Shown here piece after piece: positions 12,917-21,815 of a DNA stretch of 64,000 nucleotides. Positions within the stretch are counted from its first letter, which is position 1. Each line of letters starts with the position of its first letter. Position numbers and translations under genes: made by a program. Origin of the DNA: Drosophila miranda (Eukaryota > Arthropoda > Insecta > Diptera > Drosophilidae); contig NC_046674.1 in the NCBI RefSeq assembly GCF_003369915.1, positions 19,347,657-19,411,656 of the forward strand. Reading direction: 5' to 3'. Under the pieces are notes generated by a model. It was not told the DNA's origin. It searched no databases and saw only the letters and a list, made by a program, of their open reading frames with translations.

Positions 12917-15900
12917 CCTTCAAATGGGAGAGTATTGTAGAAAATGTATACATCAATCGGATAAAACTATGAGTTTAGGGCTGAGGGTCCTAGATAGCTA
13001 GTAATATTACACCGTATATCAAAAGCTTGGAATATGATTTCCGTTCATGGACAGAGATCGATTAACCCCTTGTTGGCCAGTGGTTTAATTATCATCCACG
13101 GATATGATGAAACATGTTGAATTTTAGCGCAGTTCAGGTAAAAGATGCCGATTTTTTTTGCAACTAAAAAGGAAGGATATGATGGACCTACAAGAAGAAT
13201 TATCAAAATATGTAATATTCCGCGTTTTAGCTGAAGTTGTTCACCTGTTTAACTAGAGGGGGGCTAAGGGGGTTAAATTAGTTCACCCACCCACGCAAGG
13301 TCGTCCACATAGATTACTGAAGGACTCCGAGAGACGTACTAGTTCAAAATAGTGTTCTATAAATGTTTAAGTGGTGAACGTGGTAGTTAAATGTACTTAC
13401 TGCACCCATAGAAGTGCGCGTTGCAGATATCGCAATTAAAATTGCATTAAAATTTTATTTTATCGTGTGCGCTAAATGGGAAAAGTTCAGTGATTAGAGG
13501 CCCAGAAAGTTTTTTTTTGGAAAATGATGTGAAAGTTTTAATGCGAATCAACGGACGAGATAGGCAAATACAATGTGCCGTTAATTGGAGCAGCGAGCAG
13601 AACAGGAACAGGAGCAGCACACAACGAGGTAAAGAGTCCTAATGCGAAAAATGCTTTAAATTAATTCAAACTAGTATTTTTCCTGATTAGCTTTCGGTAG
13701 TTTTTGTTTTTTAGCTATTTAGATTCAACGTAAAAAGGATGTATCCATATACATATATACATATGTATGTATGTATGTACCTATTATGTAGCTCTATGCT
13801 GGAGCATTTCTTGCCCGCCTCAGAATTGTTGGTACACACACAGGAAAAGTCAACAAAAACAATTTATATCATATACATATATATAGTACATACTCATGTA
13901 CATACATATGTACATATAAATGAACAAGGAGCGTGTGTGCTGGAGCAAGCCTTGAATGGCTTTTAGATAAAATTGCGAATGAAAACGAAACAAAATTACT
14001 GTGATATTTGAATAGAGGTTGGGACTACAATTTACCATGGAATAGATTTATTCACTTAAATCTAATGGGAATTCAGATTTACCGACCAACATTTTGAAGC
14101 CCCCGGGATAGCACAATTTTGTGTTAGTTAGGCTCTGCTTCGGAGAGCCGAAAATGTAAAAGTTTTATTAGCCGTGTGTGCAGGACAGGGCACACACGCA
14201 AAAAAAGAGAAAACACAAGCAACGTATTTCGATGTATGCACGTGTGCGTGCATGCATGCGTGTATTTTTTGCACACATACATATGCATGCACGTGGGTGT
14301 GTGTGATTCTACGCGATTCTGCCGTTGCTGTGTGTAACCTACATTTAAAACGGCAGTGCACGTATGTTTGTATGAAGCCGAAAGCCGTGGCCGAACTCTC
14401 AGTTGCAGAGGTTTCAAAATTGAAGTGGTGTGGGGCCCGCGGCATATGTAAATTTGCCTTTATCAGTCCCTAAAAGCAGCACACAAACACACTCACACAA
14501 ACACATTCAAATACATACAAATAAAAGTGCATGCTTCGCAAAGTCTTATGTACCGCTAGAATCAACAGCACTCTCAGGGGGCGCGCGGCTCTCGCGAGAG
14601 CGAAAACACAGCACGAAGTGAGAGCCGAAGCAGTGGAGAGCGGCGATGCAGAATTCAGCAGCAGTAGCAGCAGGATGATGTTTGCGTTCCGTTACCGTTA
14701 CTGTATCATCGCTCTCTCGTGCTCCCATTGCCCCTTGTCGCCGTCCACTAAACCAAAGCCGCCTCTGTCTAACCCCTTTCCAGCCCCCTCTCTCCGCCCA
14801 TTGCACTGGCATTTCCGTTAGCTGCCCCTGTCTGAAAATGTATATGCAAAGAGTTGGGCACAAATTGCATTATGCAGTCCTTAATGGCTCGTTGGGACAT
14901 ATAAATATCTCGCACTTACATAAATTGCTCTGCTCTCTGCTATTTACTCTCCCTCTCTCTTGACCTTCCTCTGTCCCGCCCCCCGCTGCCTCCCAGAGTC
15001 CACTAAACGGGCCCCCTGTAATTACATAAACACTTTTACCACCGTCAGGTTGGATGTTTGTTGGGCCAGCGAATCGAAATGAAACTTTTGATTCCTCTAC
15101 TCCACGCCCCCTCCTCCGCATTCAAAAGGAAATAAAAATGAAAATTGTTTCCCAATTATGAGTACGAGTATACATCCAGGCTTTGAGCTGGAAAGCCTCT
15201 TAGGAAAACTATACAAAAAATTAGCATTGCCAGGACTATATTCATTTAGTGTGATTTAGCAATAGCAGCAGTTCCTTGAGCTGCTTTCCTACCATCCAGC
15301 ATTCAGCTTCTACCATGTTAGCCGTGTAAATGTCAGTTACAACATCTAGATTATGACCCGTGCCCATCAACGTCAGAAGCCACACCTACGTGCTGTGGGG
15401 ATCCTTATATCGTATGTGCATACATCATCCACATCATAAGTGCCAACAGCAGGGATACCATCATCCTCAGACGCCAAGCGAAACACATTCTCCATTATAA
15501 TTTCTGTCATTCAGCGGCGCACAGCCCGCCCACTCCCATACGTGTCCCACTTCTGGCTATTTTTATGCCATTTCTGCATTGTTCATTGTTAAGCGCACAT
15601 TATCGCATTTTCCTCTTAAGGCATCAGCTACAGATACTATTAACATTGCCACGACGCCAGCCTGTCGCCCTGCTCCCAGCTATACTTGCATCCACAGTAT
15701 CCTGCCAAGTCAAAGGTACCCTGTACTCCCCAGACATGTGCTGAATAGGTCTGTCAATACTTCTTGTCAGTGAAAATGAACGAAAGATGAAGAAATTGCG
15801 GTGAAAGGGAACACACAAAATCGATTAAAAGATTAATAGGCTCGTCCTATGACGCCTGGAACCCCCCGATTTGACTGAGGGATTGGGAATAAAATGTTTT

Positions 15901-17098
15901 CGGAGAGAAAGGACGTCAGCTGTACAACATCATTAAGGTGTTTCTTCGTTTGGATCGATAGCGAAAAGGTTTTTCTCTGCTTACGTTACATGTTGTGCCA
16001 CCGACTGGATGTACCCGGACTTCTCTCTGATTTGAGTGAACGGGGATGTGAATGGGTTGGGAAAAGGGATAGCTAAATGGATGATTCAGATTGTTGCCAC
16101 ACTTCCACACTTTCTGCCCACTAAGCTGCCGCAGCGTGTGTCCCGCGTGTGTGTGGGTGGCGATGGCGGTGGCGATGGCGATGGCGGTGGCTGCCACTAT
16201 GCTCGTGCATGGGAGCTGGCTGCTATCTCTCTTGGGCACACAAACACTTGGATGCGAAGTGGCTTTTGTGTGTGTGCGCCGCAGTGCACTGGCTACACGG
16301 GATTTCTAGCTGGCAATGCCACTGTCAGCTTGTCAGGATGTCAGGATGTTGGCTCTGAATTCGAAAACAATGGACCCATTGTGCCACCCGATGATGCTGT
16401 CTTCGGTTGCGGCCATTTTAGTTGTTGTTGCCCGTAAACAATTGACGCCCTGATGCCAGCTCTTTGCGCATAAGTAATTAAGTGTCTGTGCCTGGGTGTG
16501 TGTGTGTGTGGCCAGTAATTACCATTTATGGACGCTATTGGTCCCTCCCCCCCCCATAAGTATGGCCACAAATGGCGTAGAGCTGGTGGCGCAGTCGTGT
16601 GGAAAAATCGCAGCGCCTGAATGTAGGCAACGAAAGTTGAAAGTCAGCCTTGGTGGGTGGCAAGAGGTCTTTATTCTGCATAAACATACATAGTTATTAT
16701 TCCTTGTTTATGCGTAGCCCCGGCAGATCCATTCTCCTTTGAGCTCGCAAATAACCCGCAAGGCTTACTCGCTCCCTCTCTCACCCAAAGCTTTTCTTTC
16801 GTTAGAGCCGAACCTACGACTGCATATGTCTCGCAATAACAACTTAGAGGGACTTACACACAGCTTTGTAAGCTCACACAGCAATAAGCAGCCGCAATAA
16901 GCTCACATAAGTGGTCGAGGTGTGAGACAGAGACAGCGAGCAGAGCTTATCTCGCGAGAACAAGGCACGCACGCATACACATGCACGCAGAAGGCAGCGC
17001 GTGTGATCAGCGAAAGACAAGTGCAAAAGGGAAAGTAAAAAGTTAAATCAGAATTGACAGTGTCTTTTGCCTTTGCTTTGTGCCCGCAAAAGTAGCCT
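12917..17098. other. Long intergenic stretch, no coding gene supported
   Basis: No coding exon could be supported. It holds dinucleotide and (TATG)n microsatellites near 13740-13780, CA-rich tracts near 14260-14300 and 14480-14515, a GC-rich gcgcgcggctctcgcgagag palindromic patch near 14580-14600, a GGY-type repeat near 16155-16195 and a poly-C run near 16547-16555. A possible untranslated first exon with donor (cacacaacgag/gtaaagag) ends near 13628 on the plus strand, at low confidence. The interval 17099-17104 holds the polyadenylation signal of the next gene. Confidence 0.4.
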
Positions 17099-17133
17099 TT
17101 TTATTAATGGGTGACATCTAATGTACCCCTGAT

Positions 17134-17658
17134 TTAACCCGAAGCCTGCTTACGTTTGTTTGCTGCCACGGTGGCACGCTTTTTGGCGACTGCCACAGGT
17201 GTCTGCCTCTTGGTGGGCGTGGCAACTGTCTGGCGGCGCTTCGGTGCCACTGTGGTGCGTCTCTTGGGCGCTGCGGTGGTTCGCCTACGACGCTGCTTGT
17301 TTTTGCCGGCGGCGGGCTTCGCGGCTTTTTTCGGTGTGGCTGGACTTGGCTTCGTGGGGACCACTGGAGCGGGGGTCACTTCACTTGATCCACTATCCAC
17401 TTGATCTTCAGAACTGTCTTCCGATTCCTCTCCCGAGCTCACACCCGAGTCGTTGTTGGAACTCGCCTCTGTTGTTGCATCTTCGGTCGAGCCCTCAGTT
17501 GTACTCGCACCATCGTCTTCATAATCCTCGTAGTTATAGTCATCGTCATAGGAATCACTATAATCGTACTCAGAGCTATCCGTAGTATCTTGAGCCGCGA
17601 CCACAGTGCCACAGACCAGAATGGCCAGGGTCAGCGCTAGCACTGGCAACAATCTCAT
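17134..17658 (-). CDS. Secreted acidic/basic block protein A (glue-like, unknown function)
   Basis: A single exon encodes 174 residues; the first in-frame ATG is at 17658. Residues 1-22 form a signal peptide (MRLLPVLALTLAILVCG then TVVAAQ). Next is a Tyr/Asp/Glu block (YDYSDSYDDDYNYEDYEDD), a Ser/Thr/Glu-rich middle suited to O-glycosylation, a Pro/Lys hinge (PTKPSPATPKKAAKP) and a strongly basic Arg/Lys C terminus with repeats of the type TTVAPKRR. The acidic tyrosines fit sulfation sites. There are almost no cysteines outside the signal peptide. A TATA box lies at 17741-17746 and a minus-strand AATAAA at 17099-17104, so this is a compact TATA-driven gene. The downstream paralogue at 18289-18741 has the same plan. 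I do not recognise the family by name. Salivary glue, cuticle, eggshell or seminal roles are all possible; the function is not known. Confidence 0.8.
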   Translation of the reverse strand: MRLLPVLALTLAILVCGTVVAAQDTTDSSEYDYSDSYDDDYNYEDYEDDGASTTEGSTEDATTEASSNNDSGVSSGEESEDSSEDQVDSGSSEVTPAPVVPTKPSPATPKKAAKPAAGKNKQRRRRTTAAPKRRTTVAPKRRQTVATPTKRQTPVAVAKKRATVAANKRKQASG

Positions 17659-17740
17659 TTTGTTCGCGTTCTTCCGGGTATCTTTCAATAGAACTCAATT
17701 CGGGAATTCTAAGCAGTGGAATGGTACTGAGATCTTGGTT

Positions 17741-17746
17741 TTTATA
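17741..17746 (-). promoter_or_regulatory. TATA box of block protein A
   Basis: Reads TATAAA on the minus strand, 83 bp upstream of the ATG at 17658, leaving room for a TSS near 17712 and a 5' UTR of about 55 bases. Confidence 0.65.
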
Positions 17747-18288
17747 GGGTTTTCAAAGCAGAGACACACGTTTCTCTGTTGTGTTTTGTATTTGTTTTAG
17801 CGATTTAGTTTGCTTTTCTTTCTATTGTTCATATACCTTTTATATATGGAGAGCTTTTCTATTGTCCGACCACCTGTGTGTGTCTTTCATTTGTTTATAT
17901 CTTGTCTTTTCATCTGAATCCACTGGATAATTTTTGAAACTTTTCTAAAGGTAAAGCATGACGTCAGGAAGTGTAGATTTTTGTCCTTGCTTTTTCCGAT
18001 TGAAGCTCTGCATAGATTCAATTCAATTTACTATTCCAGATGGTAGTACTCTGTCTATAGATCCATCGTAGATCCCACAATACCTGACCCTTAAAAGGGT
18101 ATCGAGACTAGTTTTGAGGAAACCATTTGGATTTTTCTAGAAACCAACATTCGGCTGGAACGCCCTACATTTTAGAACGTTTCGCACATCTCAAAAATAA
18201 TAGATTTAGAAATATTTATGTACATATATGGACCCACAAGATCCAGAAAACTTTATTTCATCATTAGCATTATTATTTTATAGAATAT

Positions 18289-18741
18289 TTAACCAGATCG
18301 CCTGCGATTTTTTGTGGCAACGGCGTTGATCCGCTTCTTGGCTGCAACAGGTGTCTGCTTTTTGGCAGCGGCCTGCTTCTTGGCCGCTGCGGCGCGTCGC
18401 TTGGCTGCCACGGTGTTGCCCCTGCGCACGTTGTTCTTCTTTTTGTTCTTGGCGGCAGCGTTTTTCTTGGCCTTTTTTGGGCTTGGCTTTGGCGTTGGGG
18501 CAGCAGTGGCGGCTTCCGTGTCCGTGTCCGTGTCTTCCGAATCGTCATCGCCAGCATCATTGCCGTCTGCGCTGTCCTCTGCGTTGTCGGTGCTGGAGTC
18601 ATCTACCGCGTCCTGGGAATAATCCTCGTCAGCATAATCGCCAGTGCTATCTTCGTACTGATAATCCGGATCGATCGTTGTTTGAGCCACCGCCACGTGG
18701 GCAATTAGTACGGCCAAGGTGAGGGCCAGCAGGAACTTCAT
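18289..18741 (-). CDS. Secreted acidic/basic block protein B, paralogue of A
   Basis: A single exon encodes 150 residues; the first ATG is at 18741. The signal peptide is MKFLLALTLAVLIAHVAVAQ. An Asp/Glu/Ser-rich block follows (dense from about residue 25 to 85), then TPKPSPKKAKK, then a Lys/Arg/Ala-rich C terminus with repeats such as AAKKQ and ending near KNRRRSG. It has the same order of blocks and the same SP-to-basic design as the gene at 17134-17658, so the two are tandem paralogues. The sequences have diverged strongly: A uses Thr/Arg repeats, B uses Ala/Lys repeats. TATA box at 18806-18811; minus-strand AATAAA at 18252-18257. It is arranged head-to-head with the cathepsin gene at 19303. 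Function unknown. Confidence 0.8.
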   Translation of the reverse strand: MKFLLALTLAVLIAHVAVAQTTIDPDYQYEDSTGDYADEDYSQDAVDDSSTDNAEDSADGNDAGDDDSEDTDTDTEAATAAPTPKPSPKKAKKNAAAKNKKKNNVRRGNTVAAKRRAAAAKKQAAAKKQTPVAAKKRINAVATKNRRRSG

Positions 18742-18805
18742 TTTGCTTTCGTGTTGGGAACTTTGAGAACTCAAAATGAGGTGTTCTTCGCTGGGTTGGC
18801 TGGCA

Positions 18806-18811
18806 TTTATA
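18806..18811 (-). promoter_or_regulatory. TATA box of block protein B
   Basis: Minus-strand TATAAA 65 bp upstream of the ATG at 18741. Confidence 0.6.
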
Positions 18812-19154
18812 GGCCGAAATGACCGAAAATTGTATTTTATTTTGCATAGATCGTAGACAAATATTGTGAAACAAAATGAAGAGCAAACAAGCGCTCCTTT
18901 AGTTTGTCTTTGAAGCCAGCTGTGTGTGGCTTTCTTTTGTTAGACTTGTACTTTGTCGGGCATCTGTACTGCGCGATGGAAGCCACTTTTGGATGAAGAA
19001 ACTCTTTACACTCAAGGTGGAAATCATTCGGTATAAATCATGGAAGAATTCCAGGCGGACTCTGTGATTCTGCCTGGAAGAAGACATCCTCTGAAAGGAA
19101 TAAGAAGAAACTACAAATGCCAACAATTCACCATACTATGACTCGCTCTGAGGT

Positions 19155-19226
19155 TTATCGAGCTACATGCGATAAGTATAATGACAATGAATCATGGCAA
19201 TGCAATGACTCCGCGCTATATTATCG
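19155..19226. promoter_or_regulatory. Cluster of three CGATAA (GATA-factor type) sites
   Basis: TTATCG at 19155-19160, CGATAA at 19170-19175 and TTATCG at 19221-19226 lie just upstream of the cathepsin TATA box, inside the divergent promoter interval between block protein B and the protease. GATA factors drive many fly gut and fat-body genes. Binding is inferred from sequence only. Confidence 0.35.
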
Positions 19227-19242
19227 CTGTATGCGATGATCC

Positions 19243-19250
19243 TATAAATA
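19243..19250 (+). promoter_or_regulatory. TATA box with initiator for the cathepsin gene
   Basis: TATAAATA at 19243-19250, with an ATCAGTT initiator whose A is at 19276, 33 bp downstream. This spacing is right for a TATA/Inr promoter, and gives a 5' UTR of about 27 bases. Confidence 0.75.
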
Positions 19251-19302
19251 GGGCCTCTGTCCTAGGAAGTCAATCAGTTGCACTTGAGTTTCGTAGCTGA
19301 GA

Positions 19303-20274
19303 ATGCAGTCCCAGGCTCTGATAGTCCTGTTCTGCCTCCTGACAATCGTCCGGGGTGCAGCCGTTTGGTCCAAATGGAACGCCTTCAAAGAGCGCCACAA
19401 CAAGAGCTACCAATCGGCGGATGAGCACCGCCTTCGCTTCCTCATTTTCATGGACAACAAGTTGCGGATTGCCGAACACAACAAGCGCTGGGCCAGGGGT
19501 CAGGAGGGCCACCAATTGGGGATCAATCAGTTTGCGGATCTGTCGTCCAGGGAGTTCAGGGAAAGGTTACTGCACAGCGAACAAGTGTCCCAAGGCTTTG
19601 GGGATGTCTACTTGATGCCTTCGGAAGTGGAAACTGGGCCTCTACCAGAAACTGTGGATTGGCGGACGCGGAATGCTGTGACCGCGGTCAAGTCCCAGGA
19701 CGATTTCCCCACCTGCTGGTCCTTTGCCGCCACGGGGGTCATCGAGGGTCGTCACGCCATCAAATACGGCCATCTGCAGTCGCTTTCCGAGCAGAACCTC
19801 ATCGACTGTTGCCTGGGCTCCGAGGGGGGCTACAACACCTGGAGGGCCATGCAGTGCATCCGGACGCTGGGTGGGATCGACACTGAAGCGTCCTACCCCT
19901 ACCAGGGACCCGCCGGAGCCTGTTCATATCGGCCATCGGCCAGAGCTGCCCGCGTCTTTGGTGCCGTGCATCTGCCCCAGGGCAACGAGCGGACTATGGC
20001 GCAGGCTCTGCTTAGCGGCCCTCTTGCGGTGTCCATCAACGCGGCAACCATTCAGTTCTACAAGAGTGGCGTCTTCCGCGATTCCTCCTGCAGCAGGTGC
20101 GTTAACCATGCCGTCCTGGCTGTGGGCTACGGCACCGATCCCAGCTACGGCGACTACTGGCTGATCAAGAACTCATGGGGCACGGGCTGGGGCGAGAGCG
20201 GCTATATCCGCATGGCACGCAACAGCGACAACCAATGCGGCGTGGCATCCTCAGTGTTTTACCCCATAGTCTGA
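19303..20274 (+). CDS. Intronless cathepsin L-like cysteine protease with altered disulfide
   Basis: 323 residues in one exon. Signal peptide about 1-18. The I29 prodomain has the ERFNIN spacing (E41 to N60) and GINQFADL (73-80). The mature peptidase starts near LPETVDW (114-120). Catalytic residues are present: oxyanion Gln132, Cys138 in TCWSF, His269 in NHAVLAVGYG, Asn290 in KNSWGTGWG. The usual QGxCGSCW is replaced by QDDFPTCW, so the cysteine three residues before the nucleophile is lost, and its usual partner in GCxGG is also lost (GSEGG, 172-176), while extra cysteines appear at 170 and 184. It is predicted to be an active secreted digestive or lysosomal protease. AATAAA at 20289-20294. 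The lack of introns could reflect retroposition or intron loss. I do not recognise a one-to-one D. melanogaster gene. Confidence 0.9.
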   Translation: MQSQALIVLFCLLTIVRGAAVWSKWNAFKERHNKSYQSADEHRLRFLIFMDNKLRIAEHNKRWARGQEGHQLGINQFADLSSREFRERLLHSEQVSQGFGDVYLMPSEVETGPLPETVDWRTRNAVTAVKSQDDFPTCWSFAATGVIEGRHAIKYGHLQSLSEQNLIDCCLGSEGGYNTWRAMQCIRTLGGIDTEASYPYQGPAGACSYRPSARAARVFGAVHLPQGNERTMAQALLSGPLAVSINAATIQFYKSGVFRDSSCSRCVNHAVLAVGYGTDPSYGDYWLIKNSWGTGWGESGYIRMARNSDNQCGVASSVFYPIV

Positions 20275-20294
20275 TCACATTTTATGCGAATAAA

Positions 20295-21124
20295 GTAATG
20301 GTCTAATCTAACGATTCCTAGGATTATTGAAGCACTTATTGTTGTAGATCCAACGGCTCTACGGAGATACATATGTATCTAGAGCAAGCTTTTTGAGCAG
20401 TCCATCGCCAAACATAAAACCCGTAAAGACATGACCCGAGTCAGGCAGCAGTGTGCAATGTTTTTGCCTCGGCGGGCCCGAGCTCGTCATGCACACGGCA
20501 TATATTATGGGCATTCTCTATCGCACTATTCGCTAGGCCGACGCCTGGCGCTACAAGTAAAACATGCATTTATTTTATATGTTAGACTTTAGACACTATT
20601 CATTCAGGACTTGCAATATTATAGAATATTCTGTTCAACTGAAATTTAAGTAATATTTGGCATTAATTAATCGAATGAATACAGTGATATATGTACATAC
20701 ATATGTATACATATATTTTGTATAAGTTTTTTATATTTAAATTTTTTTGTATTTTAGTTTTTTCTTATATTTTTATTTTATTATATTATTATCTTATTTA
20801 TTTTATTATACTTTATTTTGAGAGAATAAATACATTTTGTATGCTTATTTTTATTTTTATTTTTTAGAGAGGGAGATCTGTAAGAAGGCGATGTCCCTGC
20901 TGTTTTTGTTAATGCCTGAGGAACCCCTATGCTGTCACTGGGTTTCCCCCTTTCGGTGTCTTTCTTTGCGACTTTCGCTTTCATTTATGCGAAGATTTCT
21001 AAAATGATGGATACTATGATTATTTGCGTGCACGGAATGCCCAGCTTATGTACGATTATATTCCAAAACATGCAACACACTCAAATTTATATGTTTGACC
21101 TTTTTTTTGTCCGTTCAATTGCAG
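20295..21124. other. Intergenic or first-intron DNA, no gene seen
   Basis: Very AT-rich from about 20570 to 20860 with TATA and T-rich tracts; no coding frame. It ends in a good splice acceptor (ccgttcaattgcag) at 21124 that starts the 5' UTR exon of the next gene. Confidence 0.45.
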
Positions 21125-21815
21125 GCGGGGATAACGAGTGGCAGCAGCAGCAGTGGCAGTGGCAGTGGCAGAAGACCAACCTAGATATAAAGTTCGTGCC
21201 GTAAATCTTCAACTTGCATGGAATTAATACCCCACCGCCGGGAGGGGGACAGGGAGGCGCAACAGGAGCGGGTCTAGGCGGGGGGCGTTGCGCGCATGCA
21301 ACACACATTAGTGGGTCACTCGAAGATGATGACGCTGATGACCGCAACCGCAGAAGCAACAGAAACAACAGCAACAACAGCAACAACAACAACAGCAGCT
21401 AAACAAGCAACCGCCTTGCAGGGGAAAATTATATAAAATTATCATGCAGGACGGGCCACAGCGAGCAGCAAGTCGGCCACTTGACGGCGGCAGACGGCAG
21501 GAAAAGGCTAAGGCTACGCTGCAGCGGCGGGTCGCATGACGTACACGACGTAACGTGCACACCCTAACGGGGCTGCTGGCCAATTTGTCCACAAGAAGGA
21601 CACGAGCGGAGCACCACCCAACCGAACTGAGCCACTAACCAGGCGGAAAGTGCAACTGCAACTGCAACGGAAACCGAAACTGAAACCGAAACAAAAACGA
21701 GATCCAAAGTGTACCCAAAAAACTGAAACTTTTCGGCCCGAATGGCACAACTTTTCGAACAATTGCCACGGCGTTGGGGCGAGCGGCGTTGAAAAGCGAC
21801 GGAAAAAATGTCAAA
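21125..21815 (+). other. 5' UTR exon part of the membrane-protein gene
   Basis: Begins after a T-rich tract plus AG acceptor at 21124 and runs without interruption into the coding exon. It contains CAG/CAA-rich repeats (about 21360-21400) and a six-codon upstream ORF (ATG at 21808, out of frame) that overlaps the first main start codon. The upstream first exon and promoter were not identified. Confidence 0.5.
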
